From Anastrepha obliqua (lineage: Eukaryota > Arthropoda > Insecta > Diptera > Tephritidae): a stretch of DNA of 64,000 nt. The notes under the pieces were generated by a model that saw only the letters and a list, made by a program, of their open reading frames with translations, made no database searches and was not told where the DNA came from. Each line of letters starts with the position of its first letter. Position 1 is the stretch's first letter. This document shows positions 1 to 10,335 of this stretch, piece by piece. The position numbers and the translations under genes were made by a program. Location: NCBI RefSeq assembly GCF_027943255.1, contig NC_072893.1, positions 23,520,001 to 23,584,000 on the forward strand. The letters run 5' to 3'.

Positions 1-1105
1 CAATTGGAAGATATTGGTGAATGCTTTAGTACAGAGTATTTCTCATGCCGCTTCGTGAATGGGGTCTCGAGATATAGGTCAAAATGTGGGCCCGGGTAAC
101 CTTCGGATGTGTATATACAATATGGGTATCAAATGGAAGCTGTTGGTGAATGCTTTAGTTCAGAGTATTTTTCATGCCGCTCCGTGACTAGGGTCCCGAG
201 ATAGAGACCAACACGTGGACCCTAGAATGTGTTTGTACAATATGGATAGCAATTGGAAGCTATTGGTGAATGCTTTAGTTCAGAGTATTTCTCATGCCGC
301 TCCGTGACTGGGGTCTCGAGATATAGGTCAAAATGTGGGCCCGGGTAACCTTTGGATGTGTATATACAATATGGGTATCAAATGGAAGCTGTTGGTGAAT
401 GCTTTAGTTCAGAGTATTTTTCATGTCGCTCCGTGACTAGGGTCCCGAGATAGAGACCAACACGTGGACCCTAGAATGTGTTTGTACAATATGGATATCA
501 ATTGGAAGCTGTTAGTGAATGCTTTAGTACAGAGTATTTCTCATGCCGCTCCGTGACTGGGGTCTCAAGATATAGGTCAAAACGTGGACCCGGGTAACCT
601 TCGGATGTGTATATACAATATGGGTATCAAATGGAAGCTGTTGGTGAATGCTTTAGTTCAGAGTATTTTTCATGCCGCTCCGTGACTAGGGTCCCGAGAT
701 AGAGACCAACACGTGGACCCTAGAATGTGTTTGTACAATATGGATAGCAATTGGAAGCTATTGGTGAATGCTTTAGTACAGAGTATTTCTCATGCCGCTC
801 CGTGACTGGGGTCTCGAGATATAGGTCAAAACGTGGGCCCGGGTAACCTTCGGATGTGTATATACAATATGGGTATCAAATGGAAGCTGTTGGTGAATGC
901 TTTAGTTCAGAGTATTTTTCATGCCGCTCCGTGACTAGGGTCTCGAGATATAGGTCAAAACGTGGGCCCGGGTAACCTTTGGTTGTGGATGTGCAATATG
1001 GGCATCAAATGAAAGCTGTCGATAAGTGCTTTAACGTGGGGTAATTTTCATACCTATTGATGACTAGGGTCTCGAAATATATGCCAAAACGTGGACCCAC
1101 CGTGT
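1..1105. repeat. Dimeric higher-order tandem repeat (129 + 120 bp units)
   Basis: Units begin with CAATTGGAAG or CAAATGGAAG at 1, 130, 250, 379, 499, 628, 748, 877 and 1006. Spacings alternate 129, 120, 129, 120, 129, 120, 129, 129. Long units contain CGGGTAACC and TGTATATACAATATGGG; short units contain ACACGTGGACCCTAGAATG. The repeated pair is therefore about 249 bp, a higher-order repeat. The array runs off the left edge of the window. There is no sustained reading frame. Confidence 0.9.
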
Positions 1106-1138
1106 CTTTGCCCAGCGAAGCGGGTCGGGTTTGCTAGT
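1..1138 (+). mobile_element. Helitron 3' portion carrying a tandem array, ends in CTAGT
   Basis: The stretch ends at 1138 with GCGAAGCGGGTCGGG followed by TTTGCTAGT. This is the GC-rich hairpin plus CTAGT terminus typical of insect Helitrons. The same end type is seen at 49049-49072 behind a helicase reading frame. The last unit (1006-1138) is a diverged version of the tandem repeat to its left, so the array appears to have grown from the Helitron 3' region. No coding sequence is visible, and the 5' end lies outside the window. The sequence to the right (from 1139) matches the interior of the Helentron-like copies at 51.8 and 53.9 kb, so this Helitron inserted into one of those. Confidence 0.75.
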
Positions 1139-1667
1139 GTACATATATAAATTCACGTATTTGTATTTGCATATGCCTTCTTATTGATTATTATTAATTT
1201 GATTTACTTGAAGAATTTAAAATAAAACCAAGTTTGTTAATAATACCTGTTGTTTTAATGTTATTATTATTTTTTGACGTAATAACGTCTTATAATTCTA
1301 TGTAGCCGGCTGCACGCACCAAAAAATGCGTCGTTATCTTGCTCATGCGTCGTTACCTTGCTTGAACAGCATTTTATGTTATGTTATGTTATGTTATGGT
1401 ATGTTATGTTATGTTATGTTATGTTATGTTATGTTATGTTATGTTATGTTATGTTATGTTATGTTATGTTATATTATGTTATGTTATGTTATGTTATGTT
1501 ATGTTATGTTATGTTAATGTTAACTCATTCTCTATATCCATACAAAATATCTATCAAACAAATAAAATTAAAATTTTCTTTTGAAAAATGCAACCATTCA
1601 ATCAGTATTTTCTTATGACGTTATCACGTTAAACTATCGTCAGTAAACCGACTTTACAGACAACCTC
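1139..1667 (+). mobile_element. Helentron/DINE-1-like non-autonomous element (5'-truncated, internal second terminus)
   Basis: The 3' end has a subterminal GACGTTATCACGTTAAAC (from 1619) and then a hairpin formed by GTCAGTAAA and TTTACAGAC, ending in CAACCTC near 1667. The same terminus occurs at 51354 (minus) and near 55012. Sequence 1139-1270 matches the interior of those copies. A second 5' terminus (TTGACGTAATAACGTC, near 1274) starts again just before a pentanucleotide array. A 5' inverted repeat matched by a subterminal one, a 3' hairpin and a central microsatellite are the known layout of Helentrons/DINE-1. Family assignment is by structure only. Confidence 0.65.
1374..1515. repeat. 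(TTATG)n pentanucleotide microsatellite
   Basis: About 28 near-perfect copies of TTATG lie in the core of the Helentron-like element. The reverse-strand copy at 51517-51690 has the equivalent (CATAA)n tract at the same internal position. Several overlapping reading frames (MLCYVMLCYV...) come from this repeat and are not genes. Confidence 0.95.
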
Positions 1668-2157
1668 TTTTTTTCCTTGTTTGTTTTTCCTGAGAGCATA
1701 GGGCCCCGACAAGACTTAGTGTTGCGTTGGTTTCGTTATTCTATTATGATTTCTGACGGGGTAGGTGATCAACCTGCCGCTATCAGTTCTAAGTGCTGGA
1801 AATGCCCACCTGTCGTTGCTTACGAACAACGCCTGCTTACTGCTTTGAGCACCATCTGTGTTTCACATTTTTCTGGTAGAAGGATCACACAAATGGTTGA
1901 GGGCTTCGCTAAACTTTGAGTGTGTCTGCGCTATTAATGCGGTTGCCCGCTTCCTCTTGCTGGCGCCACTGATGCAATGTGTACTGTGTGTTTTTCTTTG
2001 TTTTTGCTTATTTTAGCAGCTACAATACAAATAATGCGCTGACTATTGTGCGGGAGTAGGGATGGAAAAAATACGTTTTTGGGGTTGAGGAATGAGATTT
2101 TTTTTTGTTTTTTAGAAACTGGGAAAGTAGGTAACTTTGGAAAAGTGTGAGGACCGT
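1668..2157. other. Unassigned sequence, no supported gene
   Basis: An 80-codon open frame starts near 1677 but shows no recognisable domain. It lies next to transposon ends and is likely fortuitous or old LINE sequence. No terminal repeats or promoter signals were seen. Confidence 0.4.
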
Positions 2158-2228
2158 GCTTTCCGTGGGATTCGAATCCACAACCTCTGGGATGGCAGGC
2201 TAGTGCACTTACGCTAGATCACCGAGGG
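2158..2228 (-). other. tRNA-like sequence (probable SINE head or tRNA pseudogene)
   Basis: On the minus strand there is a B-box-like GGATTCGAATCC and, upstream of it, an A-box-like GGTGATCTAGCG. The spacing is close to that of a tRNA, but I cannot fold a convincing anticodon arm or acceptor stem. It is followed by repeat debris. I read it as a tRNA-derived SINE head or dead tRNA-like sequence rather than a functional tRNA. Confidence 0.4.
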
Positions 2229-2343
2229 AGCTGTGTGGGTGACATAGCGGCAGTAAAATCTGGGCACGACCTCCATTGTTGTTATAATCAGTGAAAAGTT
2301 ATAAAAATCAAAAAAATCATAATCATACAGAATGTTTTTCTGC

Positions 2344-2466
2344 TGTTGTTGTAACAGCCTAAATAATCCCCACATATATAATACAAATGCTGCTGAACTT
2401 ACAGTCCCTGGCCGAATATACATCCGGGGCGTTCCGGTTACGTAGAACCGACTGTCGGGGGAACGC
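2344..2466 (-). mobile_element. SINE-like (CAA)n-tailed element, diverged copy
   Basis: This is one of at least six copies in the window (others at 27378, 29566, 45313, 52245 and 53490). Shared blocks are GTTCCGGTTACGTAGAACCG, ACTGTCG and GGAATGCTGCTG. The sense strand ends in CTGCTACAACAACAAC, here degenerate. Copies elsewhere have 10-14 bp target duplications, so the family is retroposed. No coding capacity. Confidence 0.7.
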
Positions 2467-2600
2467 TAAGGTTTTTTCTAATAGCGGTCGCGCCTCAAGC
2501 AATAACGATTTCCGAAGAGCTATTCATGTCATGGAAAAGCTTCTCAAAGAAACCATTTGCAGTTCAAAGGGGTTCTAATGTAAAGCCGGCACCTTTCAGC
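2467..2600 (+). mobile_element. tRNA-derived SINE body fragment (degenerate)
   Basis: The TTTCTAATAGCGGTCGC block and the following GAAAAGCTTCTCA block match the body of the SINE seen intact at 53030-53310. Head and tail are missing and the middle is strongly diverged. Confidence 0.5.
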
Positions 2601-2766
2601 TGGTTGAATCAACTGCTACAAATTTGCAGAGATTGCAACGTCTAAAGGCTTTTAACTTTTACTACCTTCATACATTTTCCGTTTTCATTCCTACTTCAAG
2701 AGTAAGTGCTCAGGTACTTTTAAAGTTTTTAAAGTTTGCGCATTAGGAAATGCCTCCATAATATTA

Positions 2767-3119
2767 AGTATACAGTTAAAACGCCGAAAAAAGCGAATTT
2801 TTTCTGAGAAAACTTTTAAATTTATTGCTCTAAAAATTTGTATATATATTATGTTGTATTTACTGTCACAAAATCGAAATTTTTTTTCTTCACTCATCTT
2901 ATAGTAAATCATTTCAAGAATGTTGTGTCAAAATTTTAAGTGGATCGGAGCAGAACTCTACTTTAACTGAAAAATTCGACTTTTTTAGTTTCAGATGATT
3001 CTACGACGAATGCCGATGTACAATAACATGCAACTGATTTTATTAAAGTATCTTAAGCCATATTTCTGTAAAAAATTCAAAAAAAAAGTGTTTTTTTAGC
3101 GCTAAACCCTACCACCCCC
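2767..3119. mobile_element. TTAA-bounded element with non-matching ends
   Basis: TTAA lies on both sides (2763-2766 and 3120-3123). The left 70 bp (from GTATACAGTTAAAACGCCG) match one end of the element at 46171-49935. The middle (TTGTGTCAAAATTTTAAGTGG) resembles the element at 10603-11230. The right end reads AGGGGGTGGTAGGGTTTAGC on the other strand and does not pair with the left. It looks like a chimera or rearranged member of the TTAA group described in the findings. Confidence 0.5.
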
Positions 3120-3123
3120 TTAA

Positions 3124-3845
3124 GAATAAAAAAAAAATAAAAAAAAACTCGATTTTTTGAAAATTCTAGCTGCATATGACCCCTAAAACTAGTCTTTTGA
3201 CAATTTTCGATTTTTATTATTGGATTTTTCATTTTTTTTCTTATATTTTTACATTAATAATAAGTGACACAACTCTGTCTATTTTAATTACCACGATTTT
3301 TAACACTTCTCTATAAAAGTAGTGAGCGAAATCGTCAAAGAAATTCGATTGAAAGTTCGTCTGTGTGTGTCAAGTTGGGTGGTACAGGCCTTGCTTGAAA
3401 CTATAGCGCCCTTCATTTGCAAAATAGCATATTTGGATCTCCACTTAAAGCACCTATCAAGGATAAAGCACCATAATCATTAATTTTTGCAAGTTAATAT
3501 GGATAATTCAGACTGGAAGTATTTTAGCATAACTAAAAAAAGCAATGTGTTTACCAATTTTCATGGGCTCTGTTTTAGACTCGAATTTTTTAGAATTTAT
3601 TCAAAGTATTAAAAACATTTTGCAAAAATCGCTTGTAACATTAGAACTTCTAAGATATTGCGGTAAGTAGCAAATGAATTCCTGATAGAAATATGGTTAT
3701 TATTTACGATATTCGAAATAATGGTCTGCCTTGTTCAAATTGCTTTTAGGTGTGATTAGCAACGTAGTTATTGTACAGGCAGATTTGCCTAAGTGCCGTG
3801 AACTAAAGTGCATCCTTGATTCGAACTTCACCCAAAAACAAAAAA
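3124..3845. other. AT-rich repeat debris, no gene seen
   Basis: Around 3140-3180 there is another terminus of the TTAA group (AAATCG, then AATTCTAGCTGCATATGACC, then CCTAAAA). The remainder shows no open frame, terminal repeat or regulatory motif that I can support. Confidence 0.4.
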
Positions 3846-3906
3846 AAAATAAATAATTGGCGCGTACACTTCTGTTAGGTGTTTGGCCGAGCTACTTCTT
3901 CCTATT
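3846..3906 (-). mobile_element. tRNA-derived SINE 3' tail fragment
   Basis: AATTGGCGCGTACAC and TAGGTGTTTGGCCGAGCT are the reverse complement of the 3' part of the SINE at 53030-53310 (GGTGTACGCGCCAATT). Only the tail survives. Confidence 0.65.
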
Positions 3907-3921
3907 TCGAACCCAACCTAA

Positions 3922-5210
3922 GAGGTTAGGAGTAGTCAGAATTTTCAAAAAAAGTGGATTTTTTTGGCATTTTCTTAAAGTATAATGTCTTAAAGGGGGA
4001 GCCTGGTTTATGAGGTCTAAAAATTGCATCTCTTTGCGTTTTTTTTTAAAGGAAAAATTTAATTTAGCACTGCAAAGTTTTTTCTATCTTTTAATGAACA
4101 TTTAAAAAGTATAAAAAATTTTTGTACTGGTTGAAATAAGTTGAAAAAAATGTTTAACATAGAAATTAGTAGAGCGCTGCAACGCTGGAGTTTCCAGCTG
4201 GCGTACACGATACAGCTCGTAATTATTATCTAAAGCAAAAAATTCAAATGGATTTCTAATTATCATCATTTTTTATTCTAGATGAACTAAGAAAACTGAG
4301 AGAATTTCCAAAATTTCAACTTTTTGGAGGTTTTAAAGAAAAAAATGCCTTTCTATAAAAAAAATTCACTTCAACTTGGTATAAAAATCTTGAAAATTTT
4401 TTTTTTTATCTATTTTGTTAGTTCAAATAGAAGAGAATTTAATACTGAAGGGAACAAGCTATGATTCATTTCAAAAGGTTCATTAGTTTTTTTTCATTCA
4501 TGTAAGAAATCATAAAAATGAAAAGTCGAGAAAAGAAGATAAAGTTTGTACTATAGCTGTCCGGTCACAGCGTAACTACCTAACGCTCGCCTACCCTTGG
4601 CTTATCTACGGAAATATTTAGAATTAGGCTCTGTAACTTTGTGTGAATATTCTGAAATATATTAGGAATCGCTTAAAACGAAAAAAAAATTGATTTTTTT
4701 GTCCTTATAAACCAGGCTCCCCTCTTAAAAATATTGTGTGAAAATTTGAGGTGAATTCGACAAATACTTTTCGAGTTATTCAACAATTAACAAAGGGCGC
4801 TTGTAATCGATAGCAAAACTATGTTTTTTGATTTGGTGATCCCTGTAACTTAAAAACCGCTTGCTAGATTTCAATAAAATGTATACTGCTTTTGAAAAAC
4901 ATAAAAATCTCGTGCCTGATTGAATTTTTTTAATTTCAATTTAAAAAAAAAATTATTTGTCGTTTTTTTTCTCGAAAATCTGAAAAATATTTACTCAGAC
5001 CTGCATATTGTTAATTTTAAAGAAAAGAAAAAAACACCGATCAAGCACAAGATTATCTATTAATAAAACTAATTTCTCTTGTCCCATTGAACGGATCGAA
5101 ACATGATGTATTAATGCTATGTTTTTGTTTTTTTTTTTTTAATTAAGCAATTGACTATCAAAATTATGGAAATTTATCATTTTTTCGACCCTCTGAGTAT
5201 CTCTAACCGC
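3922..5210. mobile_element. TTAA-group inverted-repeat element, type A copy 1 (split by a nested element)
   Basis: Ends are GAGGTTAGGAGTAGTCAGA and its approximate reverse complement CTCTGAGTATCTCTAACCGC, flanked by CTAA on both sides (TTAA in copy 2). Over its whole length it matches, in opposite orientation, the uninterrupted copy at 10603-11230. The nested element at 3994-4724 accounts for the extra length. No coding sequence, so it is a non-autonomous (MITE-like) element. Confidence 0.75.
3994..4724. mobile_element. TTAA-group inverted-repeat element, type B copy 1 (nested)
   Basis: Inverted ends AGGGGGAGCCTGGTTTATGAGG and CCTTATAAACCAGGCTCCCC are flanked by TTAA at 3990-3993 and 4725-4728. 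The matching site in the type A copy at 10603-11230 reads as an empty site with a single TTAA, so the TTAA duplication is supported directly. TTAA targeting is known for piggyBac-type and related TTAA MITEs. No transposase is present. Confidence 0.85.
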
Positions 5211-5639
5211 CTAATCTACTCTAATTTGGGGCACTCTACTGCTCTGCGAAAAAAATTCATAGAAGCTTTTGTGAAATGTTTGTTGAACTAATAGGGTTAC
5301 TAATTAAATATTTGTACATATATATATACCTATTATTAACTTCCTCCTTAAATTTCTTAAATTCTTCAAATATGGACATTTTACAAGAGTAAGACTCCTT
5401 AAAATTTTATTATTATTATTATTTACTAAAAAAAAGTATAAAAGACAAAACTTATTGTCTATAATTAAATGAAAAAAAAATTATTTCAATAAGAAATTTT
5501 ATTTTCTTATCAAAATTACGATATTATCTGATTTAATTATTTTAAAATATTTTCTTTGTATAATTCCTGCACCACTGTGTGTAAATTTCACAAATGAGTA
5601 ACCCTACAAAATACACCATCCCGAAATGCACCGTTTTTA
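5211..5639. other. AT-rich intergenic sequence
   Basis: Poly-T and TA runs and a short (ATT)n tract near 5407. No terminal repeat, open frame or tRNA-like signal that I can support. Confidence 0.5.
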
Positions 5640-6133
5640 TCGATTTCGCTTTTTGCTGTCAACGTTGTTTCGCCTTTTTTAGTCCCGTTCGTTGCCACTT
5701 GACAAGTTCCGTCAGTCGTGTTGGTCGTTTGTCATCGGTTAGCAAAAAAGTGGTTTTATTTTGTGAAAATCCAATTTATTTGTTTAATTTTTAGTTTTCC
5801 CCACACCTGTTTGTGTGTAAATTCGTTGAAAACCCGTAAAAAGTTAATAGTAAGCGGCAAACTACGAAATAAACGCTACATTCCAGTAGAAAATAAGTGA
5901 ATAAAAATCGGCCGAACACATCACAAGGAAGAAAATGTAAATTGATGCGTTGTGAAAAAATAAGCGTAGAAAAGACGAAACAAGTTAAAAAGAGTAGGTA
6001 AAGGAGCAGCAGTGAACGTGAACAATTGTGTGTGCAAGCAAAAGGAAAACGTAAACGTCAAGAGATTCGCAACTGAAAAGGTTAAATACGTGAATTTGGA
6101 TTAAAAAAAAGTGCAAATTAATTGAAATATCAT
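5640..6133 (+). promoter_or_regulatory. Candidate distal promoter and non-coding first exon of AP-1gamma
   Basis: An Initiator-like TCAGTC (5712-5717) sits in a less AT-biased stretch. It is followed by about 400 bp with the look of a fly 5' untranslated exon (GTGAAAAAA, AACGTGAACAATTG). The stretch ends in a good splice donor, ATATCAT|GTAAGC, at 6133/6134. Splicing to the acceptor at 24877 would give an mRNA starting at ATG 24897. This is inferred from sequence signals only. It could belong to another gene or be non-functional. Confidence 0.35.
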
Positions 6134-7229
6134 GTAAGCATATTGCATAAAACCAAAAAAGCGTTTTACGAAAGTTGACGCATTCAAGAAATGGAAATCC
6201 ATTTTAGTCATTTGATCGCGCAACTGGAGCACTGAAGGCTGCACTGTGCTGGTGCAACGTACAAAGATTTGTCTTTAAAGACTGCAAGGAAATTTTTTGC
6301 CGCCACTGCAGCGTCTAGCCTAGCTTTTGCACCTGCGGCCAACGGTTCTAGTCTTCTACTGTATGACTACTTTTACCCATATATGCATAAGTACATGCCC
6401 TGCTTATGTCTTTAAGCATTTTCGTTCACAACCATGCTCGTACTTTACCGTAACCGTTTTGTTAAATTGACAAGATGTTTATAAAAAAGTGCCAACTTCA
6501 TGTATCAGAGGAATGCATGTCTCCCTTCCTTACACGCTAAGCGCGTAAGCGAATTCCAAAGATCTAATTGTGTCTATTTAAATTAGACAGATATTATGAA
6601 CTAAAAATTTTTCCATTTTTATCAGTTTGCCACTTTTATCATTTTCCTAGAAATTCTTATCAACGTGGACGAAAGCAGTTTATAAATCAAATGAACGTCT
6701 ACATTAAATCAACTGATAAGTGGCTACTGTTTCAATTTCTTAACTTTTACACACGAGATGTACGTACCAGGATAATTGTTTTCAAATTAATATCTTAAAA
6801 GTCAAAAGCTGAATGTATTATGCACAAAATATAGTAGCCTAGCGCATAAAACTAAAATTGGCTAGAATTTAGTATAATGCCGATCGCTTTGGAAAAAACG
6901 GTAAAAAGGGGGTGATAGAGGGGTGTATCACCATCTTAAAACTGAAAACAGAACCTGCGGAGGCTTATAGTTTTTAAGTAATTTAATGTTAAAGTTCTAT
7001 AATTTAGCGAAAAGTTGGTGTTGCCATACACCTGAAATGAAAACGAAGTTCGCACGCAGGGATGTTCAGTGGAAGGTTCATTGTAAAACTGCAGTATTTT
7101 TTGCTGTAATTTAAAGTTGAGAAATGAATTTGAAAATAAAAACATACAACTCATTTAAACTTAAAAACAATGATATTAAGCGTATCACAAAAAATAATAA
7201 AGTAATTAAAATTAAATTAAATTAATTAA
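6134..7229. other. Non-coding, possibly intronic, no gene seen
   Basis: Short open frames here (for example 76 codons from 6568) show no domain or codon bias. Two uncharacteristic blocks (6230-6360, relatively GC-rich) have no recognisable feature. Confidence 0.4.
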
Positions 7230-7735
7230 CACAGTATTTTTGCGTAGAACTCCTTTTCGCGTGGACGGCCTTCGGCCGCGCTTCAAAAAAATAACCCTCA
7301 TCAGTCCAACTCCGGCTACGCAATCCACAGTATTTTTGCGTAGAACTCCTTTTCGCGTGGGCGGCCTTCGGCCGCGCTTCAAAAAAATAACCCTCATCAG
7401 TCCAACTCCGGCTACGCAATCCACAGTATTTTTGCGTAGAACTTCTTTTCGCGTGGGCGGCCTTCGGCCGCGCTTCAAAAAAATAACCCTCATCAGTCCA
7501 ACTCCGGCTACGCAATCCACAGTATTTTTGCGTAGAACTCCTTTTCGCGTGGGCGGCCTTCGGCCGCACTTCAAAAAAATAACCCTCATCAGTCCAACTC
7601 CGGCTACGCAATCCACAGTATTTTTGCGTAAAACTCCTTTTCGCGTGGGCGGCCTTCGGCCGCACTTCAAAAAAATAACCCTCATCAGTCCAACTCCGGC
7701 TACGCAATCCACAGTATGTTTGCGTAAAACTCCTT
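7230..7735. repeat. 96-bp minisatellite, five units plus a partial
   Basis: Units begin at CACAGTATTTTTGCG at 7230, 7326, 7422, 7518, 7614 and 7710, an exact 96-bp period with 1-3 substitutions between units. Each unit holds GCGGCCTTCGGCCGC, which folds into a 6-bp hairpin. Because 96 is a multiple of 3, frames stay open on both strands (182 codons + and 227 codons -), so these frames are a by-product of the repeat. It is GC-rich against an AT-rich surround. Confidence 0.95.
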
Positions 7736-9655
7736 TCCGTGTTAAAACCATTGAACCCAAAATTAAAACGTCATATGCGTGTATGTAGTAAGCAGGCACA
7801 ATAACCCCCATTCCCATCATTAACACTAAACTCAAGTACTTAATTTTTGTTTTCATTTGCAGGCATCCGGCAACACCATACTCTTGTAATTCCAATCTTC
7901 TTCTTGTTCGCGCTTAAAATTGGAATGTGATTGCATAGGCAAATGAATTTGCATTTAATTTTAATAGATATAATTGGAATATTAGCATAAAAATCGGTAC
8001 AAACACGCGTGTGAGTGTATATTTGGTGATTTATAGTGAAATGTTAAAAAATATAGAGTGTAATGTGGCAAATTATACTGATGTTCCCAAGGGCATTTTG
8101 AATGTAAATAATTAAAAAATTATTATTTCCCGATTAATTTAAAGTTATAAAGAGTGTTCCTTAACACCTCACTAACATCTCCACCAAGTTTCATTAAAAA
8201 AAACATTATAGTTTGCCAGAAATTCCAAGATCGGCATTGTTCTAAATTCCAGCCCTAAAATTGTTTTTGATGCTTGACAACTAAAAACACCGCATAGAAG
8301 TGCTACTCCATTAAGCAACTTCTATTAATGTTACTTGAAAATAATTATAGGCCACATATTCCTTTGAACAGCTAAAAAAAATGGGTTAAATGCCAACTAA
8401 TATTAGTTTGTTATTCACCACGCATACGAATTCCATTCACCACACCTTACTAAGCTGTCATTTGTCTGCTGTTTGGTTTTTGCTTAGTTTTGGCCATGTT
8501 TGTGTTCATTAGTGTTGGCCAAGAGGCACAGGAAAAACGCAAACAAAGCGGAGGAATATCAACTCAGGAAGGAACACCGATTTACCTTTTTTTTTCGCTG
8601 TACGTTTCTGTTTGGTGAGCATTTGTATGCCACCATTCCTGTTTCCGTTCCTGTGTGGCCAAATGCCAAGCAGCCGCCCACCCACTAAACTTGCGCTTAG
8701 TGCACGAGTAACAATTGCAACTGCAAATTGGTAGTTTTCATTAGTTGTGGGCTTCGCCACTGCATATAAATGCTTACGAATGCATATAAAAAAGTGAAAA
8801 GATGTATATAAAATATGCACAATTGAATGCAAGGAGTAAGTGCAGGGTGTGCAGTGTGCAAATAAGGCCTAAAGAATGGCGAAAGGAGGTTACATCGGCG
8901 AAAATTTACACAACAAGTAGCTTTATATTTCCCATTTTCAGTACTTGAGTGCATTTTCTAGTAAAATTGTGCCTTCTAGCTCAATTAGCATCAATAGCCG
9001 CAACGTTGTAATTTGTCAGTATGAGGCTTTGAATGAAAACAAAAGGGTGGTGTGTGCTGCAGTGGAACTGAATATATAGTACTAGTCCACTAAATTGTCA
9101 TGCTTGAGGGCAATAAATAGTTGTAGGTACATACCTACATACGTGTCTTTCAATTGGCACCATCTGTCATCGGCATCCAGTTTGTCTTTATTTATTAAAT
9201 TTACGTGCGAATGCCAGATGCGTTCAGCTTCTTAAGCCACATCACACAAATAATTGATGACTATTAGGACACTGCGTCGCTCGCTCCTTTAGTCAAAGTC
9301 AAAGATGTTTGTCTCTCTACCTCTTTGTTTACTAATTAATCTCAGCAAGGTCTGAATTAACCATGAATACTGTAATTATTTGTTAGAGTTGTGAAATAAG
9401 CCTGAAAACAGCACATTGACTACATAGAATTATTATACTTTTTAAACAAAATACACTTAGCAACAGCAAATACCTGTAAATTCGCATGCACAGACACCAT
9501 TTTCGCACTTCATTTATAATAGATAGTTTAATTATCTGTTTGAATAACTGCATGGCTTCCCGAAAATTCAGCATCTCATCCGATAGACATCGGAAAATTT
9601 GTTAACCGTTTGCTGTTGTTTTTGCTGCATAACAGTTAGCAATCAGCCTATAAAG
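7736..9655. other. Upstream non-coding region
   Basis: Mixed-composition DNA without transposon ends that I can recognise. Frames on both strands around 8500-8950 overlap each other and show no domains. A regulatory role for the promoter at 9.9 kb is possible but not shown. Confidence 0.4.
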
Positions 9656-10318
9656 CGTGGCTTAATCACTCAGTCACTTAGGCCCAGCCTTTGCATTATT
9701 TTGCTTTATTTGTCAACGTAACTAATATATGATATATTCGCTTCGGCTGTAGCTGAGTATCGGAATTGAGTTGCTCACTCTCATACAGTCAGGCCAACAG
9801 TCTCATTTTTGCGGCCAGCTAACCAAGCCTCCCATACGTTTTCATTGTAGTATTGTGGCAGCGGCACTAGCGACGCAGCGCGTTTGTAGTACGCATTGCT
9901 CGTCGTCATTGCTATTGAAGTTCAGTTGTTACCCCCCACACTAACAATAACACTTGGATTAATCTATTCAACAGTAACAAAAAGAAAAACAGTGATAATC
10001 AAATAATAGTAATATAAAATCCATAAAAAAAAGTTGTGTGTTTCCTGTGTTCAACTACAAACGATCTCTGCACAGAGCAGAGCATAGAGGTGAGTAGTGG
10101 AGTTAAAGGCGGGTGAAAAACTGATGGTGTAGCAGTAACAGATTTTAGCGCGTGTCTGTGCCTACGACCAAGTACCAAAAACAATAACAAACAACAAACA
10201 CGCCCGCAATAGCAACAGCTATTGGAGTATAATATATGCAAAAACAACAACTGTGAAAGCAACAGCAACAGCAACAATAACCATTAAAGTCAACTGAATC
10301 AGTGAATCACAGCTCAAA
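9656..10318 (+). promoter_or_regulatory. AP-1gamma: Proximal promoter and 5' UTR of AP-1gamma
   Basis: A TCAGTT Initiator match (9922-9927; A at 9924) lies 395 bp upstream of the first coding ATG. The intervening stretch is rich in CAA/CAGCAACAG runs typical of fly 5' UTRs. Upstream DNA (9780-9920) is locally GC-richer. No TATA box is seen at -30. The downstream exon has an ATG in context AAAATG and a donor GTAAAT. The start site is inferred. Confidence 0.55.
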
Positions 10319-10335
10319 ATGAATTCCGAACACGG
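10319..10335 (+). CDS. AP-1gamma: AP-1gamma coding exon 1 (MNSEHG, residues 1-6)
   Basis: ATGAATTCCGAACACGG then donor GTAAAT. Joined to 24878 it reads [20 protein letters not shown] without a stop. That unforced frame continuity is the main evidence that this small exon belongs to AP-1gamma. Confidence 0.75.

Noticed and set aside
1..1105. CRISPR-like repeat array
   Set aside because: The repeats are contiguous 120-129 bp units without unique spacers, in a eukaryotic Helitron.
1326..1618. Open frames MLCYVMLCYV... as a repeat protein
   Set aside because: They are read-through of a (TTATG)n microsatellite in a transposon. Three frames overlap and no start or codon signal supports them.
2158..2228. 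Functional tRNA gene on the minus strand
   Set aside because: A- and B-box-like motifs exist, but no closed acceptor or anticodon stem could be drawn. Similar heads belong to SINEs here.
7212..7895. 227-codon and 182-codon frames as a tandem-repeat protein
   Set aside because: The 96-bp period keeps several frames open on both strands at once, no domain is present, and the pattern is explained by the minisatellite.
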